Shown piece by piece: positions 55,161-62,230 of a stretch of 64,000 nucleotides of DNA (the stretch's first letter is position 1; each line of letters opens with the position of its first letter). The DNA is from Methylobacterium sp. WL119 (GTDB taxonomy: Bacteria > Pseudomonadota > Alphaproteobacteria > Rhizobiales > Beijerinckiaceae), in NCBI RefSeq assembly GCF_008039875.1, contig NZ_VRUU01000005.1, positions 1 to 64,000 on the forward strand, in the 5' to 3' direction. The position numbers and the translations under genes were made by a program. The notes beneath the pieces are model-generated. The model was not told the origin of the DNA. It ran no database searches and saw nothing but the letters and a program-made list of their open reading frames with translations.

Positions 55161-56420
55161 ATGCGGCTCACGAACCAGACCGTGGTGGCCGTCGTGCTCC
55201 CCGCCGGGCGCGACAAGCTCGTGGTGTTCGACGACGACCTGCCTGGGTTCGGTCTGAGCCTCAGCAAGGGCGGCTCGCGGACCTGGGTCGTGCAGTACCG
55301 GAACGCGCTGGGGCAATCGAAGCGCGAGACGTTGGGCAAGGTCGGCGTCCTCACTGCGAGCGATGCGCGCCGCGCCGCCGGCAAGCGCCTGGCACGGGCG
55401 AAACTCGGCGAGGATCCGCACGCCGAGAAGGTGAAGGCCAAGGCGCGCGCTGCGATCACCTTTGGCGCCGGCGTCGAGCCATATCTTGAGGCGGTCGCTC
55501 CGAAGCTACGACCCGCCTATCTCAGCGAGGCGTCTCGCTACCTTCGGACGGTGTGGCGCCCGCTGCATCGGCTGCCGCTTCATTCCGTGGGCCGACAGCA
55601 GATCGCCGATCGCTTGGCGGAGATCCGTCGGGAGACCGGCCCGCACGCGGCGAACCGCGCCCGCTCGGCCCTCTCGGCGCACTTCGCGTGGCTGGTCGGG
55701 ACCGGAGCGGCCGAGCTCAACCCGGTGATCGGCGTGCCGAAGCCGGCGCCCGAGGTCCGGCGCGCCCGCATCCTCACCGAGGACGAGGTCGCCAAGGTGC
55801 TCGGCGCGTGCCGGAACGACGACTTCGGCCGGATCGTGCGGCTGCTGCTGCTGACGGGCCAGCGCCGCGACGAGGTTGCCGGCATGGCGTGGCTCGAGGT
55901 CGACCTTGCCGGCGCGCTCTGGTCGCTGCCGGCGCATCGCGTGAAGAACGGGCAGGATCACGACGTCCCGCTGTCGGCCCCTGCCCTGCAGATCCTCACC
56001 GCCACCGAGCACATCGAGGGCCGGACGCTCGTGTTCGGTCAGGGCGACGGAGGATTCCAGGGGTTCTCGCGGGCGAAGGCGGCGCTCGACGCGCGCGCGG
56101 GCGTCACAGGCTGGCGGCTTCACGACCTGCGACGCACCGCAGCGACGCTGATGGCCGATCGGCTGAAGGTGCTGCCGCACGTGGTCGAGGCTGTCTTGAA
56201 CCACATCTCGGGTCACAAGGCGGGTGTCGCCGGCATCTACAACCGAGCGGTTTACGCCTCGGAGAAGCGCGAAGCCCTAGACCTTCTCGGCACCTATCTC
56301 GCGGGTCTTGAGCCACGCATCCAGATCGCCGCGGCGGACGCCCAGGCGCCGCTCGCTAAGCCGAAGAAGCGTCGGGCCGCGCCCGTCCTTGCAGATCCGG
56401 CGAAGGGTCGCCGTACTTAG
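55161..56420 (+). CDS. int: Tyrosine-type site-specific integrase
   Basis: Predicted 419-residue integrase. The N-terminal DUF4102-like arm-binding region (FDDDLPGFGLSLSKGGSRTW, VVQYRN) is followed by a SAM-like core-binding domain. The catalytic domain has Arg in LTGQRRDEVAGM, the H-x-x-R box WRLHDLRRTAATLM, a later His in VLNHISGHKAGV and the nucleophile Tyr in GIYNRAVY. A Lys/Ala-rich tail follows. It reads away from the tRNA fragment. The last 144 bp overlap an antisense excisionase-like gene. Confidence 0.96.
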   Translation: MRLTNQTVVAVVLPAGRDKLVVFDDDLPGFGLSLSKGGSRTWVVQYRNALGQSKRETLGKVGVLTASDARRAAGKRLARAKLGEDPHAEKVKAKARAAITFGAGVEPYLEAVAPKLRPAYLSEASRYLRTVWRPLHRLPLHSVGRQQIADRLAEIRRETGPHAANRARSALSAHFAWLVGTGAAELNPVIGVPKPAPEVRRARILTEDEVAKVLGACRNDDFGRIVRLLLLTGQRRDEVAGMAWLEVDLAGALWSLPAHRVKNGQDHDVPLSAPALQILTATEHIEGRTLVFGQGDGGFQGFSRAKAALDARAGVTGWRLHDLRRTAATLMADRLKVLPHVVEAVLNHISGHKAGVAGIYNRAVYASEKREALDLLGTYLAGLEPRIQIAAADAQAPLAKPKKRRAAPVLADPAKGRRT

Positions 56421-56477
56421 CCCAACCTCGCGGGCGGCCGCCTGGAACGGCACGACATGGCGTGCGGCATCGGTCAT
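56277..56477 (-). CDS. AlpA/excisionase-like helix-turn-helix protein
   Basis: Predicted 66-residue DNA-binding protein: VPFQAAAREVGLSTATLRRI, then GPTLLRLSERRLGVRRGDLD and WL, the MerR-type wing arrangement of AlpA/Xis proteins. It would direct excision or regulate int. Its 3' 144 bp lie inside the integrase gene on the opposite strand, so both cannot be freely transcribed at once. Confidence 0.82.
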   Translation of the reverse strand: MTDAARHVVPFQAAAREVGLSTATLRRICKDGRGPTLLRLSERRLGVRRGDLDAWLKTREIGAEKV

Positions 56478-56638
56478 GCGGCCCTCCCTACGATGTCGAG
56501 TGCGTCGGTTGGAATGGAGCCATCAGAAAAGGTCTTTCGATGGGGTGTTTGTGAAATGCCAGCCTTGCAGGCAGCATCCAAGGGCTCTGCCCGGTTTGGC
56601 CGGAGTTCGCCTAATTTCTTGCTGAATTGGATCCATCG

Positions 56639-56857
56639 ATGACGACTAATCCAATTGCTGATGCAGAAGGCTTCCTTGCTACCTTGCGTCTTGAAGATCC
56701 GCCCGAAGATGCAGCTTTTGCGACGCAGATCACCCGGCTTGAAGCTCTTCCGAAAGGACGTCTCCGAGATCAGCTGCTCGCGAAACTGCGTGCGAGGAGG
56801 CGGGAAGCACAATCTCGCCGACAAGAGGATGCAAACCTGAATCGCGGTATCCGATGA
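56639..56857 (+). CDS. Small hypothetical protein of the element
   Basis: Predicted 72-residue, charged, mostly helical protein with an Arg-rich C-terminal half (KGRLRDQLLAKLRARRREAQ) and no known family. Composition differs from the host (lower GC at the start). A TTG at 56627 is an alternative start. Support is modest: position between genes and an open frame. Confidence 0.4.
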   Translation: MTTNPIADAEGFLATLRLEDPPEDAAFATQITRLEALPKGRLRDQLLAKLRARRREAQSRRQEDANLNRGIR

Positions 56858-56928
56858 AAGCACTACCTTGCTCGTCGTATCCGACAATATTGATGGGTGG
56901 AACTGCATCCTGAACCTGTTAGCGATCA

Positions 56929-57903
56929 TCAGCCGTTAGCCTCCGGCATCCCGTTGTGCTCGACGCCGTCGAGGAGGCGGCCGGCGGCCTTCTTGCCGAC
57001 GCGTGAGACGACGGTCGGATGCTGCCCAGCGTGAAGGCCTTCGCGATCGCGCTGCAGGCAGAAGTCGCGCGTGTGCGGCCCGCTCGCACCGTCGCGGTAG
57101 ATGATCCGGTGCTCGGTGCGCTCGAATGCGGGCCCGAAGGCGCTGCCGTCCTGCCACTCGCCGTTCTGCTTGTGGTGGTACGGCACTCCGGCCTTGGCGC
57201 ACTGGTCGCGGATCGATCGGAACCAGTCCGGGTGCGACGGCCGGGCCTTGTGCGCGCCCTGGTCGGTCTCACCGCCGGTGATGATCCAGTCGATGCGCTC
57301 GATGTCGGACGCCTGCAGCGCGTCGCGGATGACCGTGTGGCCGCGGACCGTGCCGTAGACGATGCGCGTGAAGTCGATCGGGCCGAGCAGCGGTTCGGCT
57401 GAGACGAAGGTGAAAACTGGGCGCAGGTCGCGCGCGGCGTCGAGCAGGTGCCGCACGTTCCGGTTCGCGACCTCTTGGTTCTCGCACGTCGCGCCGAGCG
57501 CTGCGTTGTCCGGCAGCCCGCCGACCGCCTCGGCCATCGCGACCGCGTTCTGCGGCCGCTTCGACAGCAGCAAGTGCACGAGGTTCGGCGTCTCGCGCAT
57601 CACCGCGAACCACTCGCGCCGGATGCCGGGATCGGCCGCGTTGTCCCACGCGTCGCAGAGCGACGGGAACACGCTGATGATCTTGCCGGCGGCCTTCGCC
57701 TCGCGGTCCCATTTCGCAAGGTTGCGCCAGTAGGACTCGCTGGTCCGCGCGCGCTCGCCGTGCGGGCCCCACTCGACGCGGCCGAGGCGGGTGTCCATCA
57801 GGTGAGCGACGTAGCAGCCGTCGCACGCCGGGCTGATCTTCGTGCAGCCGATCCAGGGGCTCCACGATTTGTCAGTCCATGAAATACTTGTATAATTACC
57901 CAT
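56929..57903 (-). CDS. DUF5131 (phage Gp37/Gp68) three-Cys-motif protein
   Basis: Predicted 324-residue protein of the Gp37/Gp68 family, radical-SAM-like proteins with a three-Cys motif. Seen here: SISWTDKSWSPWIGC, then ACDGCY, giving C-x6-C-x2-C. Also LLLSKRPQNA, AALGATCENQEVANRNVRHL, FVSAEPLLGPIDFTRI and WIITGGETDQGAHKARPSHP. The family is common on phages and next to TcmP partner proteins, but its reaction is unknown. The start MGNYTSISWTDK (57903) interlocks with the opposite gene at CATG; an in-frame ATG at 57978 is less likely. Confidence 0.9.
   Translation of the reverse strand: MGNYTSISWTDKSWSPWIGCTKISPACDGCYVAHLMDTRLGRVEWGPHGERARTSESYWRNLAKWDREAKAAGKIISVFPSLCDAWDNAADPGIRREWFAVMRETPNLVHLLLSKRPQNAVAMAEAVGGLPDNAALGATCENQEVANRNVRHLLDAARDLRPVFTFVSAEPLLGPIDFTRIVYGTVRGHTVIRDALQASDIERIDWIITGGETDQGAHKARPSHPDWFRSIRDQCAKAGVPYHHKQNGEWQDGSAFGPAFERTEHRIIYRDGASGPHTRDFCLQRDREGLHAGQHPTVVSRVGKKAAGRLLDGVEHNGMPEANG
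57869..57896 (+). promoter_or_regulatory. Strong sigma-70-like promoter inside DUF5131 N-terminus
   Basis: TTGTCA (57869-57874), 16-bp spacer, consensus TATAAT (57891-57896). The ATG of the rightward gene is at 57902, five bases past the -10, so the transcript would be leaderless or nearly so. The promoter lies within the first codons of the opposite-strand DUF5131 gene. Confidence 0.6.
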
Positions 57904-58510
57904 GCGTGTACCCAAACCTAAAGCCGGCAGCCGAAAAGAAATCTTTTCTTTGAAAGATCCGACAGATCTTTTCCGCAAACTCTACTGGGAGTTCGGCGAG
58001 CTTCAGAAGGCCCTGCACCCCACTTCGGACGAATTCCCGTGGGTGCATGCAATGTCTTATCGAGCCTTCAACTTTGCCGTTACGGCTTGGCATCTGACTG
58101 ACTGGACGTGGTTGAGCATCGACGATTCCACTAAGTCCGCACTGGCTGAACACTACAGATTCTCTATAGCTGCGGACGATCGAAAAAATCTTGAGCGATT
58201 TCAGCAATCCGTAGCTCAGGAATGCGGCGCACTTCATATTTGTAGGCGCATCGCAACGGCGTCCAAGCACTTCGATCCAGCAAAGCCGGATGAAAAGCTT
58301 CACGCTAGGAGCGAGTGGGCGGCGGTCATTGAAGCAGCGGGCGATCTGCGGCAGGGGCAGCAAATACTCACACTGCGTATCTCGTACTCTGGCTCTGACC
58401 GTCCCGCCGATTTGGTCTTCCTGGAAGCACTCGAATTCTGGGAGCGGCTTCTTGGAAGCCTCGGGTTTTTGGAGGGTCGGTCCGTCGATGGCGTAAAGAA
58501 TGAACCCTAA
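57902..58510 (+). CDS. Hypothetical protein, HEPN-like candidate
   Basis: Predicted 202-residue, mostly helical soluble protein. AFNFAVTAWHLTDWTWLSID and ECGALHICRRIATASKH resemble a widespread hypothetical family with an aromatic helix and a C-R-x-I-A-x-x-x-K-H helix; R-x6-H fits the Rx4-6H motif of HEPN RNase-like domains. The C-terminal part is beta-rich (ILTLRISYSGSDRP). GC is lower than the host. The ATG at 57902 is the only possible start (in-frame TAA at 57893), overlapping the DUF5131 start codon. Function unknown; HEPN assignment is a guess from pattern. Confidence 0.75.
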   Translation: MRVPKPKAGSRKEIFSLKDPTDLFRKLYWEFGELQKALHPTSDEFPWVHAMSYRAFNFAVTAWHLTDWTWLSIDDSTKSALAEHYRFSIAADDRKNLERFQQSVAQECGALHICRRIATASKHFDPAKPDEKLHARSEWAAVIEAAGDLRQGQQILTLRISYSGSDRPADLVFLEALEFWERLLGSLGFLEGRSVDGVKNEP

Positions 58511-58658
58511 GTTTTTCCAGCGGGGAGAGACGCTAGTGCTGTGGTACAGCCAGCGATGAAGCCCATGCCGTGACATGCAGTGGGTCTCAGCCATGGACGC
58601 GTTCCTCTATAACGTTGGATCTTGCGCAGCGGCCACGCTTCCATGCAGAGTTCGGCGC

Positions 58659-59546
58659 ATGGATTGGCGCTTCTCTCTCTTCCTGCTGGCGATGCTTGGC
58701 CTGCTGCTCGGCTTCAGTTGGGGCACGTCTGAAGGCGGTCTCTGCAGCGCTCCATACGTGGCCAAGATGCTCGCCGAGCCATCCAAAGATGGCGCACTCA
58801 ATTGCTTCGAATTCTGGTTTAATCGTTATCAGACTTTGATTGGTGTGCTTGGGGCGGTCGGCGCTGCGGCCGTGACTTGGGTAGGTGTTAAGCAACAAAT
58901 AAACAGGCTTGACGAGCAAGTTAAATTTGCGAGAGTGCAATTTGCATCGAATTATCTTGCAGATCTCAGGGAGAGAATATCTGTTGTAGAAAAAATACAA
59001 TTGGAGTTTCGACAGCTTTGTATTTGGGTAGGTGAAATCGATACATCGTTCAAGAATTTCTTGGATGCTGTATCGGCAAATATGGCGCTTCCTCCGGATG
59101 AAATTGATCATCTTTACGCTTCGCGGCACATACGAAAGGTCGGCCTGGGCGTAGCCAGAAAGATTTACGGTGAAAACGCCTTTCAGACAGAGGAACAGCT
59201 GGTTAGAATAATCGATAAAGTTGAAGACTGTGCTAGAATTGTATTCAATGCTGTGGACGTAGATGTAAATACCTCCAAAATTCGCGACGAAGTCCAAAAT
59301 ATCACGAAAGATACCTTGGGCCTGTGTGGCGTCATAAACATGATGAGGGAGTCTTACATGCATTGGCATGGAACACTTCAAAGTAAATATGAAATAAAAG
59401 CCGACTTTCCGAGTTACGAAAAATTGGAAAGACAGATAAAATATAAAGAATATCGTCGCGTCAGTGATTTTCTGGAGAAAGAAATTTCCCGGTTGCGAAT
59501 GCTGAGGGACCGAACGACGGAAGACGCTGATAAGGCTTTGTTCTAG
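58659..59546 (+). CDS. Two-TM hypothetical protein with helical cytoplasmic domain
   Basis: Predicted 295-residue membrane protein. TM1 is RFSLFLLAMLGLLLGFSWG, then a short periplasmic loop with two Cys, TM2 (YQTLIGVLGAVGAAAVTWVG), and about 210 residues of helical, charged sequence likely cytoplasmic. Clearly AT-richer than the host, with codons such as AAA, ATA and TTT common. In-frame upstream starts (58575, 58593) would add 22-28 residues before TM1. It is 149 bp downstream of the HEPN-like gene and ends 14 bp from a convergent gene. No family recognised. Confidence 0.75.
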   Translation: MDWRFSLFLLAMLGLLLGFSWGTSEGGLCSAPYVAKMLAEPSKDGALNCFEFWFNRYQTLIGVLGAVGAAAVTWVGVKQQINRLDEQVKFARVQFASNYLADLRERISVVEKIQLEFRQLCIWVGEIDTSFKNFLDAVSANMALPPDEIDHLYASRHIRKVGLGVARKIYGENAFQTEEQLVRIIDKVEDCARIVFNAVDVDVNTSKIRDEVQNITKDTLGLCGVINMMRESYMHWHGTLQSKYEIKADFPSYEKLERQIKYKEYRRVSDFLEKEISRLRMLRDRTTEDADKALF

Positions 59547-59560
59547 ACTAAGAACTTCGC

Positions 59561-60487
59561 TCATACTCCGCACATCCCTTCGCACTCGTGGAGGAAGCCG
59601 AACTCCTCCTGGCCGCGCTCCGCGGCGGTCGAGAAATCGACGTCCTCGAGCGGCACGCGCTGCCGGTGCATGAATTGCTCGGCCTGCATCGCTGGCACGC
59701 CCGGCCGGTCGATCGGCGCACGGATGGCGCGGTCCACCTCGACCACGTCCGCCCGGCGAGCCGGGTCGGCCATGATCTCGCGCCACTGGTCCTGATCGTG
59801 GAAGGGGCAGCCCTCGCACGACGACTTCGGCGGACGCGGGTAGCCGTTGCGGTCCAACCACGCGAGACAGTCGCGGCGGTTCATCCGAAGCTCGAGTAAC
59901 GGATGGCGGTTCACCTCGAACCGTACCTTGGACGGCGTGGCCCGGATCACCTCGTCGAGGCTGATGCCGATCCACTTCTCGACGGCACCGGCCGGGATCG
60001 GATCGCGCGGCCCCGCGCCCAGCAGCTCGCGCACCTTCCGGCGGATCGGCTCGACCTTGTAGTGTGAGGTGCACTGCCGGCGGCCGATGCCGTCGAGATG
60101 TTCCCCTCGTGTGGTCGTGCGCTGACCAACCTCGACGAGTTCGCCGTCTCCATCCGTGTCAAACACCGGCACGACGGTGCCCGCCGGCACGGTACGCCGA
60201 AGGAAGAACGGCACGGTGACGAAGCGGCCCGCGCGTCCGGAACCGCGGTTGAGCAGATCGTCTCGGAGGTTGCCGGCCGACACGATGTGGACGGGGAACG
60301 GCAGCACGTTGCCGGACGCAAGCCAGCGTAGGTGCTCCATCACCGCGGCCGGCTCCCAGCCCGTGTCGGCGAAGATCGCGCAGTCCGGCATCGGACCGAT
60401 TTCGCCATGGGCCGCCAGCAGCGCGAGCGTCGTCGACTGCACGCCAGCACCGAGCGAGAGGACGCGGAGGATCGGGGCGGTGCTCAT
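59561..60487 (-). CDS. Phage-type PAPS reductase-like PP-loop protein
   Basis: Predicted 308-residue protein of the adenine-nucleotide alpha hydrolase (PP-loop) superfamily related to phosphoadenosine phosphosulfate reductase: SLGAGVQSTTLALLAAHG, CAIFADTGWEPAAVMEHLRW, and late Cys groups KSSCEGCPFHDQDQW and LHECEGMCGV. Phage versions of this family have unknown reactions and may act in DNA or tRNA sulfur chemistry rather than sulfate assimilation. Its ATG overlaps the stop of the upstream HTH gene (ATGA). Last gene of the leftward operon. Confidence 0.88.
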   Translation of the reverse strand: MSTAPILRVLSLGAGVQSTTLALLAAHGEIGPMPDCAIFADTGWEPAAVMEHLRWLASGNVLPFPVHIVSAGNLRDDLLNRGSGRAGRFVTVPFFLRRTVPAGTVVPVFDTDGDGELVEVGQRTTTRGEHLDGIGRRQCTSHYKVEPIRRKVRELLGAGPRDPIPAGAVEKWIGISLDEVIRATPSKVRFEVNRHPLLELRMNRRDCLAWLDRNGYPRPPKSSCEGCPFHDQDQWREIMADPARRADVVEVDRAIRAPIDRPGVPAMQAEQFMHRQRVPLEDVDFSTAAERGQEEFGFLHECEGMCGV

Positions 60488-60861
60488 GCCGACATCTCCG
60501 CGAGCGCTTCGTGCCGGGCGAGCGTCATCAGGCGCGCCTTGACCGTGTGCGGCCGGCGACCGGTCAGCCGGCCGATCTCGGCGTTGCTGCGCCCCTCGGC
60601 CTCAAGCGCGAGAAGGCGCCGATCCTCGTCGTCGGTGTAGCGGCGGACGGGATACCCGTTGCGCGAGACCACGAGCGGCCCGAGCACCTTGCTCTTGATC
60701 TGACGGCGGTTCGGCGGTTCGGCGCCGGCGGCGAGGCATTTCCAGTAGACGGTCGATTCCGAGCAACCGATCGCGGCGGCGATCGCCGAGTAGGTCGCGC
60801 CCCCTTCGCGCATCTCGGCGATGCGCTCGATCTCGGCGTCGGTGAGACGGCGGGCCGGCAT
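60484..60861 (-). CDS. Helix-turn-helix phage protein
   Basis: Predicted 125-residue protein with two helix-turn-helix-like segments: IERIAEMREGGATYSAIAAA, then IGCSESTVYWKC, and DRRLLALEAEGRSNAEIGRL with TGRRPHTVKARL. Likely a DNA-binding regulator or accessory replication protein of the element. Start ATG at 60861 touches the stop of the preceding gene (TGATG), and its stop overlaps the next start (ATGA). Confidence 0.8.
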   Translation of the reverse strand: MPARRLTDAEIERIAEMREGGATYSAIAAAIGCSESTVYWKCLAAGAEPPNRRQIKSKVLGPLVVSRNGYPVRRYTDDEDRRLLALEAEGRSNAEIGRLTGRRPHTVKARLMTLARHEALAEMSA

Positions 60862-61505
60862 CACGCGGCCTCGCTGTTCGGGAGGTCGCCGGGGAACGTG
60901 TCCTCGTCGCGCGCGTCGGCGTCGTCGAGCAGCCGGTCGAGGTCGGCCCGGATCTCGCCGAGTGCCTCGACTTGGCGGGGCGTTAGGCGCTCGGTCCACG
61001 CCGCGTAGGCCTCGCGACCGAGGCGGGCTTTGCCGCGGGCGACGTCGAACAGCGTCGGCTTCGGGGCGCCGGTCGGTGCGGCTGGCCCCCGCTCCGGCGC
61101 CGGCCCGCGATCCGCCGGCAGCGGCTTCACTGTGAACGGCTTGCGGCTCGCGCGGGTGACCGTGAGCGCCATCGTGATCGGGCTCGGGATGTCCGACATG
61201 TGGCTGATGCGGATGCCACCGACGGCCGCGCCGCCGAACTGCACCGCGTCGTCGCGGTAGAGCGTCATGCGGCGGCCGACGTAGGTCGCGCCGTCGTTGC
61301 CCCAGACCCGGACGAGGACGCGCCGCATCGACTTGCCGGGCTTGTACGGCTTGCCGCCGTCACCCTCGAAGTAGACCGCGATCGGCTGGTCGGGCTCTTT
61401 CATCGCCGAGACGCGCGTGACCGTGATGGTGCGCGGCCCGCCGATCAGGTCGTCGGCGTTGAGCTGGTCGCTCTTGGGGGCGATCGTCTGCGAAAGGTCT
61501 GTCAC
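60861..61505 (-). CDS. Hypothetical phage protein in recombination operon
   Basis: Predicted 214-residue protein. The N-terminal half is a beta-rich domain (GGPRTITVTRVSAMKEPDQP, RRVLVRVWGNDGATYVGRRM), followed by a Pro-rich linker and a helical C-terminal region ending in an acidic tail (LDRLLDDADARDEDTFPGD), as often seen in ssDNA-binding proteins. The GTG start overlaps the exonuclease stop (GTGA). An SSB-like role beside an exonuclease and ATPase is inference. Confidence 0.72.
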   Translation of the reverse strand: MTDLSQTIAPKSDQLNADDLIGGPRTITVTRVSAMKEPDQPIAVYFEGDGGKPYKPGKSMRRVLVRVWGNDGATYVGRRMTLYRDDAVQFGGAAVGGIRISHMSDIPSPITMALTVTRASRKPFTVKPLPADRGPAPERGPAAPTGAPKPTLFDVARGKARLGREAYAAWTERLTPRQVEALGEIRADLDRLLDDADARDEDTFPGDLPNSEAA

Positions 61506-62230
61506 GCCACGATCTCCCTGTTGATGCGCTTGGTCGGGACGGCCTTCGACTTGGCGATGGCGTCGAGGTAGCGGTCGTGGGCCTCCACCAGGCGCCGCTC
61601 GAAGTCGCCGGCGGCCTCCTCGATCGCGGCCTGGATCTTCTCGTCGGGGTAGGCGCGGATCACCGCCATCGGCAGGCCGCCGGAGTACGAGACGAGGTCG
61701 CACCAGTCGCGCTCGGCCACGAGGAGGCCGGTCTGGATCTGGATCAGGTAGTCGGCCGGGATCGAACCCTCGGCGACGTGCACGACGAAGGTCTCGATCT
61801 GGTACTTCTGGCGCCGGGACTTGCACTCGACGAGCCCGTCGGTGCCGACGATCGCGTCCGGCGAGTAGCCGAGCGTGAAGCCCCATTTGTCGTTGGTGAT
61901 GAAGCCGACGGCCTCGGTCGGCGCATGGTGCTTGGCGTAGATGGACAGTGCCTCGAACTCGTCCTCCTGGCCGCGCAGCATGTCGTCGCCGATGAACCGC
62001 GGCTCGACGTGCTTCGTGATGCGCTGGGCGAGCAGCTCGTAGAGGTGCGCGCGCTCCTTCTCGTTCTTCGCCGCCTTGAAGGTCGGCGTGACGATCAGCT
62101 TCATCTCGGAAGCGGTGAGCAGTCCGCACCGGGCGGCGAGCCACTCGTCGGTGCCCTGGCCGAGGTCGGTGTAAAGACGGACCGAGGACGGCGCCCGGCC
62201 GGCGTTGGCGATCATTTCCATGGTGGTCAC
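61502..62230 (-). CDS. YqaJ-type phage recombination exonuclease
   Basis: Predicted 242-residue nuclease of the YqaJ/lambda exonuclease family, which resects DNA ends for phage recombination. Motifs: GTDEWLAARCGLLTASEMKL at the N-terminus, YSPDAIVGTDGLVECKSRR with the PD-(D/E)xK residues, and a C-terminal QIQTGLLV. Starts at 62230, overlapping the ATPase stop (ATGA). An ATG at 62221 is also possible. Confidence 0.92.
   Translation of the reverse strand: MTTMEMIANAGRAPSSVRLYTDLGQGTDEWLAARCGLLTASEMKLIVTPTFKAAKNEKERAHLYELLAQRITKHVEPRFIGDDMLRGQEDEFEALSIYAKHHAPTEAVGFITNDKWGFTLGYSPDAIVGTDGLVECKSRRQKYQIETFVVHVAEGSIPADYLIQIQTGLLVAERDWCDLVSYSGGLPMAVIRAYPDEKIQAAIEEAAGDFERRLVEAHDRYLDAIAKSKAVPTKRINREIVA

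Noticed and set aside
58587..60074. Open frame of 495 codons on the minus strand across the low-GC cargo and PAPS-like gene
   Set aside because: It crosses two better-supported genes in other frames and has no coherent domain.
59561..60487. Part of a Dnd phosphorothioation system
   Set aside because: The PP-loop protein alone is not enough; no dndB, dndD, dndE or cysteine desulfurase is visible, although a coiled-coil ATPase is present in the same operon.
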